Assembly (NCBI GenBank): GCA_964509545.1
Contig: CAZDXQ010000054.1
Coordinates: 1-23,604 of the forward strand
Length of the DNA stretch: 23,604 bases
DNA from: JADJWR01 sp964509545
GTDB taxonomy: Bacteria; Pseudomonadota; Gammaproteobacteria; Burkholderiales; Burkholderiaceae_F
Direction: 5' to 3'
In this document: in pieces, positions 1 to 6,503 of the stretch
Layout of the letters: the number at the start of each line of letters is the position of its first letter
How positions within the stretch are numbered: position 1 is the stretch's first letter
Made by a program: the position numbers and the translations under genes
The notes under the pieces: generated by a model
The model's input: the letters and a program-made list of their open reading frames with translations, nothing else
Told to the model about the DNA's origin: nothing
Databases searched by the model: none

Positions 1-1310
1 GCGTCGTCGATGATGCGGCCCTGCTCGGTGTCGATCAGGAACATCTTGCCGGGCTGCAGCCGCCACTTCTTGACGATGCGCGCGTCGGGAATCGGCAGCA
101 CGCCCATCTCGGAAGCCATCACCACCAGATCGTCGTCGGTGACGATGTAGCGCGCCGGCCGCAGGCCGTTGCGATCGAGCGTGGCGCCGATGCGCACGCC
201 GTCGGTGAAGGCGATCGCCGCCGGCCCGTCCCAGGGCTCGAGCATGGCGGCGTGGTATTCATAGAAGGCACGGCGGCCCTCGTCCATCAGCGTGTGCTGC
301 TCCCACGCCTCCGGGATCATCATCATCACGGCGTGCGCCAGCGGATAGCCGCCCATCGTCAGCAGTTCGAGCGCGTTGTCGAAGCAGGCGGTGTCCGACT
401 GGCCTTCGTAGATCAGCGGCCAAAGCTTCTTCAGGTCGTCGCCAAGCACCGGCGAACTCATCACCCCCTCGCGGGCGCGCATCCAGTTGAAGTTGCCCTT
501 GACGGTGTTGATCTCGCCGTTGTGGGCAATCATCCGGTAAGGGTGGGCCAGTTCCCAGCTTGGGAAGGTGTTGGTCGAGAAGCGTTGATGCACCAGCGCG
601 ATGGCGGTAACGGTGCGCGGGTCGCGCAGGTCCGGGTAGTAGCGTCCGACCTGATCGGCGAGCAACAGGCCTTTGTAGACCACCGTGCGGCTCGACATCG
701 ACGGCACGAAGTATTCCTTGCCGTGCTTCAGATTGAGCCGCTGGATCTTGTGGCTGGCGCGCTTGCGGATCACGTACAGCTTGCGTTCCAGCGCATCCGG
801 CACCATCACGTCCGGGCCGCGCCCGATGAACACCTGGCGGATGCGAGGCTCGCGGTTCTTCACCAGCGGCGACATCGGCATGTCATGGTCGACCGGAACG
901 TCGCGCCAGCCGAGCACGACCTGCCCCTCCTCGCGCACGGTGCGCTCCAGTTCCTGCTCGCAGGCCAATCGCGAGGCGTGCTCCTGCGGCAGGAAGATCA
1001 TGCCGACCCCATATTCGCCCGGCGGCGGCAGCGCAATGTCCGCCATGGCGAGTTCCTCGCGATACAGCGCGTCCGGAATCTGGATCAGGATGCCGGCGCC
1101 GTCACCGCACAGCGCATCCGCCCCCACCGCCCCGCGGTGGTCCAGGTTCTGCAGGATCAGCAGCGCCTGCTCGATCAGGCCGTGGCTCGGCTTGCCCTTG
1201 ATATGAGCGACAAACCCGACCCCGCAGGCATCGTGTTCCAACCGCGGCGCGTACATCCCCCGCCGCTGCGCGTCGTCGAGGATCCGGTCGTAATGGCGGA
1301 GAAAGTCCAT
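1..1310 (-). CDS. gltB: Glutamate synthase large subunit (GltB), N-terminal part, truncated by the window edge
   Basis: GltB makes glutamate from 2-oxoglutarate and glutamine-derived ammonia using NADPH, with GltD as partner, in the cytosol. Only the first 436 codons are inside the window; the central, FMN and C-terminal beta-helix domains lie beyond position 1. The visible part is the class II glutamine amidotransferase domain. It starts MDFLRHYDRI, and the motif HDACGVGF places the expected N-terminal nucleophile at Cys29 after removal of a 28-residue propeptide. Further GltB landmarks are LDHRGAVGAD, HQRFSTNTFPSW, MIAHNGEINT and WDGPAAI. The ATG at 1308-1310 is chosen because GGAG lies 6 nt upstream (1317-1320 on the complementary strand). 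The gene is transcribed leftward, away from the RAYT cassette just upstream. Family call is firm. Confidence 0.97.
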   Translation of the reverse strand, partial: MDFLRHYDRILDDAQRRGMYAPRLEHDACGVGFVAHIKGKPSHGLIEQALLILQNLDHRGAVGADALCGDGAGILIQIPDALYREELAMADIALPPPGEYGVGMIFLPQEHASRLACEQELERTVREEGQVVLGWRDVPVDHDMPMSPLVKNREPRIRQVFIGRGPDVMVPDALERKLYVIRKRASHKIQRLNLKHGKEYFVPSMSSRTVVYKGLLLADQVGRYYPDLRDPRTVTAIALVHQRFSTNTFPSWELAHPYRMIAHNGEINTVKGNFNWMRAREGVMSSPVLGDDLKKLWPLIYEGQSDTACFDNALELLTMGGYPLAHAVMMMIPEAWEQHTLMDEGRRAFYEYHAAMLEPWDGPAAIAFTDGVRIGATLDRNGLRPARYIVTDDDLVVMASEMGVLPIPDARIVKKWRLQPGKMFLIDTEQGRIIDD

Positions 1311-1335
1311 GTCGCACTCCAAACTTCAACAGTGC

Positions 1336-1364
1336 ACTCTACTGCGCCGCAGCAGCCCACACAA
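1336..1364 (-). promoter_or_regulatory. Candidate sigma-70 promoter for gltB
   Basis: On the minus strand TTGTGT (1359-1364) is followed by a 17-nt spacer and TAGAGT (1336-1341). The predicted start near 1329 leaves a leader of about 19 nt that contains the GGAG ribosome site of gltB. Hexamer matches are only moderate (3/6 and 4/6), but spacing and position fit. It lies between gltB and the inner edge of the RAYT cassette. Confidence 0.35.
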
Positions 1365-1369
1365 CCAGA

Positions 1370-1392
1370 AAAATCGGGGTCAGAGTCGAATT
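1370..1392 (+). repeat. Left 23-bp inverted repeat of the RAYT cassette
   Basis: Core GGGGTCAGAGTCGAATT. It pairs with 2180-2202 in inverted orientation with a single mismatch (C versus T before the G run). Confidence 0.85.
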
Positions 1393-1417
1393 ACTTTCCG
1401 CTGACTCGGCAGAACAG

Positions 1418-1436
1418 AAAATTGGGGACAGAGTAC
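1418..1436 (+). repeat. Second left-end motif copy, direct orientation
   Basis: AAAATTGGGGACAGAGTAC, a variant of the motif at 1370-1388, in the same orientation 48 bp further in. It lies just downstream of the transposase stop codon and may be a second REP-like recognition unit. Confidence 0.65.
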
Positions 1437-1449
1437 GGCAAGCCTTGAA

Positions 1450-2151
1450 TCAAGAGGTTAGATCCGATGCCTTTCGAGGCCGCCCTGGTCGGATCGGTGA
1501 CGCACGGCGTCCCGCACCCGCGGCAATCGAGGCGACGAAATCGGCCTGCCCCAACGCCCAACCGCGCTGAGTGGCCGAGCGGATCGCCTCGACCTCATCG
1601 GCGGGCACCCCCTGCTCGAACAACCGTCGGTACGCTGCTTGGCGTTCGAACGGGGTGTTGCCAAGCGCCCAGTAAACCGCGTGCTCTGTGACAAGCGGAT
1701 CGGCGCGCAGTCCGAGTTGATGTCTGTGGCTTGACCAGCGATACGCCCCAGCATCATCGACCAGACCCGCACGCACGGGATTCAGCTCGATGTAGCGCAT
1801 GCAGGCAAGCAGGTAGCGGTCGCTGTCGATAACCGTCGACCGGTACCGACCTTCCCAAAGGGTGCCGGTGCGCCCATGCCGGTCGTTAAACCAGCGGACG
1901 TAGCGCCTGCCCAGCGCCTGCATCACGCGCGCGAGCGTATCGCTGGCGCTCGGCGTCGCCAGCAGGTGCACGTGGTTAGGCATCAGCACATACGCATGGA
2001 TCACTAGCGCGTGCGCTTGCGCGAGTTCGCCTAAATCGTCGAGGTAGCGCAGGCAGTCGACTTCGTCGACGAAAATTGGCTGACGATTGTTGCCGCGCTG
2101 GATCAGGTGGTGCGGGAGCCCCGGCGCAGTGAGGCGCGGCAGCCGAGCCAT
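1450..2151 (-). CDS. REP-associated tyrosine transposase (RAYT, IS200/IS605 Y1-HUH superfamily)
   Basis: A 233-residue protein of the single-tyrosine HUH endonuclease superfamily, which nicks single-stranded DNA at REP-like hairpins. The N-terminus (MARLPRLTAPG, HHLIQRGNN) is typical of RAYTs. The metal-binding HUH motif is MPNHVHLL (His60, His62). The likely catalytic tyrosine is Tyr120 in RYIELNPVRAG. GTLWEGRY at 97-103 and WSSH at 139-142 are other conserved family signatures. The C-terminus is basic (GRPRKASD) and probably contacts DNA. Length is normal and the frame is intact, so the enzyme may be active. It lies inside matching inverted repeats and is co-directional with gltB. There is no passenger gene. 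Whether it still mobilises anything cannot be told from one copy. Confidence 0.9.
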   Translation of the reverse strand: MARLPRLTAPGLPHHLIQRGNNRQPIFVDEVDCLRYLDDLGELAQAHALVIHAYVLMPNHVHLLATPSASDTLARVMQALGRRYVRWFNDRHGRTGTLWEGRYRSTVIDSDRYLLACMRYIELNPVRAGLVDDAGAYRWSSHRHQLGLRADPLVTEHAVYWALGNTPFERQAAYRRLFEQGVPADEVEAIRSATQRGWALGQADFVASIAAGAGRRASPIRPGRPRKASDLTS

Positions 2152-2179
2152 CGGAAGTCTCGCAGGTCAGATGGGTGGA

Positions 2180-2212
2180 AATTCGACTCTGACCCCAATT
2201 TTCCCCAATTTT
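2180..2212 (-). repeat. Right inverted repeat of the RAYT cassette with a truncated extra copy
   Basis: 2180-2202 is the inverted partner of 1370-1392. The following TTCCCCAATTTT repeats the outer half of the motif, so one complete and one partial unit are fused end to end. The outer edge stops one base before the stop codon of the peptidase gene. Confidence 0.8.
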
Positions 2213-2213
2213 C

Positions 2214-2816
2214 TCACTTGATCCAGACGCGCTCGTCCCCGGTGTCGACATGGACAAAGCCCTTGTTCAGATATATACCCACGCCGCCCTTGCCGAAAAG
2301 GCTGGCCATTCCGGCCAGCCGGGCCAGCGTCACACCCGGAACGGTGATGTCGGCCGCCTTGCCCAAAAGGTGGCGCGAGTTCAGCGCCGAGCCTTCGGTG
2401 CGCGCATTCGTGGCGAAAGTGCGGTAACCGGAGTTCACGTGGATCGGCTGCCGAACGCCGTTGTAGCCAAGCCAGTTCTGCAGGCCACAAAGCACGTCGA
2501 GCAGCCGCGGCGACATGGCGAAGGTCTTGTTCGCCTGCACGTCGCGCAGCAGCCAGCAGATTTCCTTGTAGGCCTCGCCGTCGTATCCCGACTCCGGCGT
2601 CCAGTACGTGCTGCGGATCTGCGATTCGCCACGCACGAGCCACAAAGTCCGGGCGCCCCGCAGCAGCCGGGCACGCCAGTTGTCTGCAACACCCCCCGGT
2701 TGGGCGCCGGCGCCCGCAGGCGCCGCATCGGCGGCATCAGCGAACAACGGACCGAAGCCGCCCGCCGCCGCGCAGCAGGCACAGCCGAGCAGTTTGCGAC
2801 GCCGTAGCCTGAACAT
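2214..2816 (-). CDS. Tat-exported M15-type peptidoglycan hydrolase, MepK/YcbK-like (DUF882)
   Basis: A 200-residue protein beginning MFRLRRRKLLGC, with a run of arginines followed by a hydrophobic Ala/Gly/Cys-rich stretch, consistent with a twin-arginine signal. The mature part carries the peptidase M15/DUF882 zinc signature: SGYRTFATNA, then SRHLLGKAAD (His149, Asp156) and GFVHVDTG (His189). E. coli MepK of this family cleaves meso-DAP crosslinks in peptidoglycan; the same role in wall remodelling is inferred here. An in-frame ATG 24 codons upstream (2888) also exists, but it would bury the Tat motif, so 2816 is preferred; neither start has a clear Shine-Dalgarno site. It lies 150 bp downstream of the dGTPase gene, and its stop codon touches the RAYT cassette. 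Confidence 0.85.
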   Translation of the reverse strand: MFRLRRRKLLGCACCAAAGGFGPLFADAADAAPAGAGAQPGGVADNWRARLLRGARTLWLVRGESQIRSTYWTPESGYDGEAYKEICWLLRDVQANKTFAMSPRLLDVLCGLQNWLGYNGVRQPIHVNSGYRTFATNARTEGSALNSRHLLGKAADITVPGVTLARLAGMASLFGKGGVGIYLNKGFVHVDTGDERVWIK

Positions 2817-2966
2817 TCGTGCAATCGCCGTCCGCGCACCCAGTCCGGGCGCCTCTGGCCCGCCCCCTGGGAGGCCGAGGAAACCCATGCTGCCACGGCG
2901 TTTCCTTTAGAAGCCAACGACGACAGTCTAGGCCAGAAATGGCGGCGGAATCGATGCCTGCGGGTT

Positions 2967-4100
2967 CTACATCTCGCCGACGGCAAACAGCCGGCGGTGC
3001 TCCTTCATCGCGTAGCGGTCGGTCATGCCGGCGACGTAGTCGGCAATGGCTCGAGGTCCGTCGCGCTCGGCGCGGAGGCGGTGGTCGGTCGGCAGCAGCC
3101 GTGGCTCTCCGACGAAGGCCCCGAACAGTTCGCGCACCACGCGGCGCGCCTTCTCCGTCATTCGCATCACCTGATAGTGGCGATACAGGTGGTCATGCAG
3201 AAACACCTTCAGCGCATCGGCCTCGGCCCGCATCGGCTCGGAGAACGCGACCAGCGGTGGCGCGGCGCGCACGTCGTCGATCGATGCCGGCGCAGCGGCG
3301 GAAATGCGCCGCCGCGACTCGGCGATCAGGTCGGCCACCAGCGTGTTGATCATCCGGCGCACGGTCTCGTGGATCATGCGGCGCACGCCGATTGCCGGAT
3401 GCTCGGCGCGCACGGCCTGGGCATGGCGTGCGAACAGCGGCACCTCGTCGAGTTGCTCCAGCGTCAACAGCCCCGAGCGCAGGCCGTCGTCGATATCGTG
3501 GTTGTTGTAGGCGATCTCGTCGGCGAGATTAGTGATCTGCGCTTCCATCGACGGCTGGCGGCGCCGCAGGAAACGCTCGCCGAGTTCGCCGAGACGCCGG
3601 GCGTTTTCCGCCGAGCAGTGCTTGAGAATCCCCTCCCGCGTTTCGAAACACAGGTTCAGGCCGTTGAAGGCGGCGTACCGCTCCTCGAGTTCGTCGACGA
3701 CGCGCAGTGACTGCAAGTTGTGCTCGAAGCCGCCGTAAGGACGCATGCAGTCGTTCAGCGCGTCCTGACCAGCGTGACCGAACGGCGTGTGGCCGAGATC
3801 GTGCGCCAGGGCAATCGCCTCGACGAGGTCTTCGTTGGCCGCGAACGCACGCGCCAGCGAGCGGGCGATCTGCGCCACTTCGAGTGAGTGCGTCAGCCGC
3901 GTGCGGAACAGGTCGCCCTCGTGGTTGACAAAGACCTGGGTCTTGTATTCGAGGCGGCGGAACGCCGTGCTGTGCACGATGCGGTCGCGATCGCGCTGGA
4001 AGTCGCTGCGGTTGCCCGCCGCAGGCTCCGCGTGCACGCGGCCGCGGCTGGCGGAGGCGTGCGCCGCATACGGCGCGAGCTGCGCTTCGAAGGCGTTCAC
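2967..4100 (-). CDS. dgt: Deoxyguanosinetriphosphate triphosphohydrolase-like protein (HD domain)
   Basis: A 377-residue cytosolic HD-superfamily hydrolase that would split dNTPs (classically dGTP) into deoxynucleoside and triphosphate, trimming the dNTP pool. The metal-binding set is His71 (RLTHSLEVA), His100-Asp101 (AHDLGHTPFGHAG) and Asp194 (LADEIAYNNHD). STAFRRLEYKTQVF at 44-57 is also typical. Length matches the shorter, non-enterobacterial dGTPase-like family. The start is a GTG at 4098-4100 that overlaps the aroB stop in the sequence GTGA, implying translational coupling to aroB. No separate ribosome site is needed. Position after aroK-aroB and before gltB is the usual betaproteobacterial order. 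Confidence 0.94.
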   Translation of the reverse strand: MNAFEAQLAPYAAHASASRGRVHAEPAAGNRSDFQRDRDRIVHSTAFRRLEYKTQVFVNHEGDLFRTRLTHSLEVAQIARSLARAFAANEDLVEAIALAHDLGHTPFGHAGQDALNDCMRPYGGFEHNLQSLRVVDELEERYAAFNGLNLCFETREGILKHCSAENARRLGELGERFLRRRQPSMEAQITNLADEIAYNNHDIDDGLRSGLLTLEQLDEVPLFARHAQAVRAEHPAIGVRRMIHETVRRMINTLVADLIAESRRRISAAAPASIDDVRAAPPLVAFSEPMRAEADALKVFLHDHLYRHYQVMRMTEKARRVVRELFGAFVGEPRLLPTDHRLRAERDGPRAIADYVAGMTDRYAMKEHRRLFAVGEM

Positions 4101-5176
4101 CGATACCCGCCGCTTGCCAGCGTCCCGACCAGCACATCGTCGGGCACGGCGCGCTGGATCGCCTGGCCGATGCGCCGCAGGACGATGAAGCGGATCGCAC
4201 CCGCCTCCGCTTTCTTGTCACTGCGCATCGCTTCGATCGCAGCCGACCGGCTCAGCCCCTCGATGCGCGTCGGCAGTCCGGCCGCCGTCACGGCAGCCTC
4301 GATCATCGCCGCCTCGGCAGCGCTGATCAACCCCAGCCGCCTCGACAGGTCGGCGGCCAGGCACAGTCCGCAGCCGACAGCCTCGCCGTGCAGCCAGCGG
4401 TCGTATCCCGTCAGCGCCTCGATTGCATGTGCAAACGTGTGGCCCAGGTTCAACAACGCCCGCTCGCCCGCTTCCTTCTCGTCGCGAGCGACGATCGCCG
4501 CCTTGATCTCGCACGACCGGGCAATCGCGGCCGCCAGCGCCGACGCGTCGAAGGCGAACAGTTTCGGCAGCGCCTTTGCGACTTCGCCGAAATAGTCGGC
4601 GTCGGCGAGCAGTCCATGTTTGAGCACTTCGGCCAGCCCCGCCGACAGTTCGCGCCTCGGCAATGTTCGCAGCGTATCGGTGTCGGCAAGGACGACCTCG
4701 GGCTGATGGAAGGCGCCGATCAGGTTCTTGCCGCGCGGATGATTGACGCCGGTCTTGCCTCCAACCGACGAGTCGACCTGCGCCAGCAATGTGGTGGGCA
4801 CCTGAACGAAGCGGATGCCGCGCATGTAGATCGCAGCTGCGAAGCCAGCGATGTCGCCGACGACCCCTCCGCCAAGGGCGATCACTACGCTCCTGCGGTC
4901 CGCGCCGGCAGCGAGCAGCGCGTCGAGCACGGATTCGACCGCACGCAGATCCTTGCCGGTCTCGCCACCGGTAAGTTCGAAGACCGCAGTCGGCGCGGCG
5001 GACTGAACAGTGCTGCGCACCCGCTCGGCGTAAAGCCGCCCGACGCGCGTATCAGTGACGATCAGCAGGCGCGTCGGCGCCAGAGGAGCGGTTAACTCGC
5101 CCACCCGGTCGAGCAGGCCGGAACCGATATGAATGTCGTAGGGTCGGCCGGCAAGGTCGACCGAGAGGTGCCGCAT
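4097..5176 (-). CDS. aroB: 3-dehydroquinate synthase
   Basis: Second step of the shikimate pathway: converts DAHP to 3-dehydroquinate with NAD and a divalent metal, in the cytosol. 359 residues, the normal length. The nucleotide-binding glycine motif is LGGGVVGD (101-108), followed by QVPTTLLAQVDSSVGGKT (125-142) and GKNLIGAFHQP. The metal ligands are Glu183 (GLAEVLKHG), His246 (NLGHTFAHAIE) and His263 (WLHGEAV). ATG at 5174-5176 begins MRHLSVDLAGR, a standard N-terminus; its Shine-Dalgarno is poor. aroK lies 47 bp upstream and dgt overlaps the 3' end, so the three form one transcription unit. Confidence 0.97.
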   Translation of the reverse strand: MRHLSVDLAGRPYDIHIGSGLLDRVGELTAPLAPTRLLIVTDTRVGRLYAERVRSTVQSAAPTAVFELTGGETGKDLRAVESVLDALLAAGADRRSVVIALGGGVVGDIAGFAAAIYMRGIRFVQVPTTLLAQVDSSVGGKTGVNHPRGKNLIGAFHQPEVVLADTDTLRTLPRRELSAGLAEVLKHGLLADADYFGEVAKALPKLFAFDASALAAAIARSCEIKAAIVARDEKEAGERALLNLGHTFAHAIEALTGYDRWLHGEAVGCGLCLAADLSRRLGLISAAEAAMIEAAVTAAGLPTRIEGLSRSAAIEAMRSDKKAEAGAIRFIVLRRIGQAIQRAVPDDVLVGTLASGGYR

Positions 5177-5223
5177 GCAACGATTGTATTGGCCTTTGCG
5201 CGCGGGCCGCGCTGCGCAGGCGC

Positions 5224-5748
5224 TCAGCCCAGGACCGCTGCAATCCGCGCGTCCTGCAGCAGCTTCGCCACCAGCCGGTTCGGATTGCCGGCATTGGACT
5301 GCACGACGACATGTGCGGTCTGCTCATACAGCGCTTCGCGCTCGCCAAGGAGCTGCGCGATGCGGCCGCGCCGGTCCGGGGTCTGCAGCAGCGGCCGGGC
5401 GCGATCCTTCTGCGTGCGGCGCAGGATTTCGTCGAGTGAAGCGCGCAGGTAGATCACGAGGCCGCGCTCGCGCAGGTGACGGCGGTTGGCCTCGTCAAGG
5501 ATCGCGCCGCCGCCGGTTGCCAGCACCGTGCGCGATCGCTGCGTCAGTTCATCGATCAGCGCCGCCTCGCGACGCCTGAACCCGGCTTCGCCCTCGAGTT
5601 CGAACATGGTCGCGATCGTCACCCCGCTGCGCGCCTCGAGTTCGCGATCGCAATCGATGAACTCGAAGCCGCAGCGCCGTGCCAGCAGCCGACCCACCGT
5701 CGACTTGCCGGCGCCCATCATGCCAATCAGGAAGATCGCGGGCCGCAC
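5224..5748 (-). CDS. aroK: Shikimate kinase
   Basis: Phosphorylates shikimate with ATP, fifth step of the aromatic amino-acid pathway. 174 residues. The Walker A loop is GMMGAGKST (9-17). The shikimate-binding aspartate lies in FIDCDRELE (30-38), followed by GEAGFRRREA, the glycine triplet ATGGGAIL (77-84) and the lid arginine region KDRARPLLQ. The only reasonable start is the GTG at 5746-5748: an in-frame stop lies at 5764-5766 and no ATG lies upstream of Walker A. It has no Shine-Dalgarno sequence. A tiny open frame ends two bases before the GTG, so translation may be coupled to it. In related genomes aroK directly follows pilQ; here 755 bp intervene. Confidence 0.95.
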   Translation of the reverse strand: MRPAIFLIGMMGAGKSTVGRLLARRCGFEFIDCDRELEARSGVTIATMFELEGEAGFRRREAALIDELTQRSRTVLATGGGAILDEANRRHLRERGLVIYLRASLDEILRRTQKDRARPLLQTPDRRGRIAQLLGEREALYEQTAHVVVQSNAGNPNRLVAKLLQDARIAAVLG

Positions 5749-5750
5749 TA

Positions 5751-5828
5751 CTAGCCGAGCCCATCACGATTTGAACAGTCGCCCAGAGCGATGGCGAAAC
5801 GGTCTACGCGTACGCCGATTCCAGTCAT
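5751..5828 (-). CDS. Possible 25-codon leader frame directly upstream of aroK
   Basis: An ATG at 5826-5828 overlaps the stop of the preceding small frame as ATGA. The frame reads MTGIGVRVDRFAIALGDC and ends with TAG at 5751-5753, two bases before the aroK GTG. Because aroK lacks a ribosome site, this frame could deliver ribosomes to it. There is no similarity I recognise. It could equally be chance. Confidence 0.2.
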   Translation of the reverse strand: MTGIGVRVDRFAIALGDCSNRDGLG

Positions 5829-6100
5829 GGGTCGCCGCTCAAGGCAAGCAGAGTCGAATTCGGCACACGCTCGCTCGATTCGGCAACCTGCATTGGCGAA
5901 GCGGAGATCATCTTGAATTGTACGTGCCCGTCTTCCAGCGACTTGAATTCTGGCCGGAACGTCGATACCCAGGCGCCGCCTATTCGCTCGAGTAGCTCGG
6001 CCAAAATTCGGCACGATGCAGGCGGGCGGATGCTCCGGTCGCCCCAGCGCACGCTGCTTCGAACGCGAAGTACCCGCCCGGACCAGTTTTCCCATGACAC
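5825..6100 (-). CDS. Hypothetical small protein, 91 residues, unknown
   Basis: Starts GTG at 6098-6100 (MSWENWSGRV) with no clear ribosome site; an in-frame stop lies upstream. The composition looks protein-like, with a mix of Trp, Phe, Lys and amphipathic stretches such as RILAELLERIGGAWV and FRPEFKSLEDGHVQFKM, unlike the Arg/Ala/Pro-rich shadow frames elsewhere in the window. Codon third positions are less GC-rich than in neighbouring genes. No family was recognised. A competing frame (ATG at 6095, arginine-rich) covers the same DNA and looks less real. It might be a fragment of a degraded gene. Confidence 0.3.
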   Translation of the reverse strand: MSWENWSGRVLRVRSSVRWGDRSIRPPASCRILAELLERIGGAWVSTFRPEFKSLEDGHVQFKMISASPMQVAESSERVPNSTLLALSGDP

Positions 6101-6503
6101 CGTGGTGGCGCTGCGAGCAGCTTCCCTAGTCTCTAGCTAGACATCAGCCGGAACGGTAGGGCCATTTGATCTACAGGATGCACGACTGAAGAATGTGCAG
6201 TTCACGCAGAGCGAATTCCGCAGCAGTGATAGCCGCCGTCGATGCCAGCGACGCGACCTACGCGGCAGTCCCGCGCGGCGTCATGGGTCAATCGCCGCGC
6301 CAGTTGCCGGTCTAGGCGCGAAGCGTTTCCATCGGTCGAAATGAAGAAGGCGCCTTCGCAACGGCGACCGCGCCCTCTTGCTCCGTGCTGTCCGCGAAGA
6401 TCTGCTGCGCTCTCGATTGCGTTCAACGCCGGACGGAAACCGGCGGACGGGTCAGATCAAACCGCGTTTCTGTCTCCCGTCCGGTCAGGAAGGGCACGCT
6501 GCT

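Larger units (their letters stand above)
1370..2212 (-). mobile_element. RAYT cassette bounded by inverted repeats of the GGGGTCAGAGTC type
   Basis: The transposase gene is bracketed by a 23-bp inverted repeat, 1370-1392 on the left and 2180-2202 on the right, matching at 22 of 23 positions (core GGGGTCAGAGTCGAATT). A related direct copy sits inside the left end at 1418-1436 (AAAATTGGGGACAGAGTAC, 15/19 to the first). A truncated copy (TTTTCCCCAATTTT, 2199-2212) overlaps the right end. Such motifs flanking a single HUH-type transposase gene are the hallmark of REP/RAYT elements. The cassette lies between gltB and a peptidase gene, whose stop codon (2214-2216) abuts its right edge. No target-site duplication is visible. 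Confidence 0.8.
5749..6503. other. 755-bp stretch without a recognisable gene between pilQ and aroK
   Basis: This gap is out of character in an otherwise packed operon. No frame gives a familiar protein. Base use looks less GC-biased than the neighbours, with several AT-rich words and scattered stops in all frames. Two small overlapping minus-strand frames (5825-6100 and 5751-5828) are listed separately with low confidence. No terminator, tRNA or transposase remnant was recognised. It may be a decayed foreign insertion or a regulatory spacer separating pil from aro expression. Confidence 0.6.

Noticed and set aside
252..1448. 398-codon open frame antisense to gltB
   Set aside because: Arg/His/Val-rich translation with no family features; it is the reverse-strand shadow of the clear gltB frame in GC-rich DNA.
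2889..2966. Possible extra gene between the peptidase and dGTPase genes
   Set aside because: Only 78 bases up to the longest peptidase frame, with no frame carrying a start, ribosome site or motif.
5825..6100. Resemblance of the WENWSG start of the 91-residue frame to aldonolactone oxidases (FAD-linked)
   Set aside because: Only a few residues match; no downstream FAD-binding motif follows in any frame, so it is treated as unknown.
6202..6426. 74-codon minus-strand frame in the pilQ-aroK gap
   Set aside because: Composition is Arg/Gly/Ala-rich like shadow frames, with no ribosome site or motif; too weak to list as a gene.
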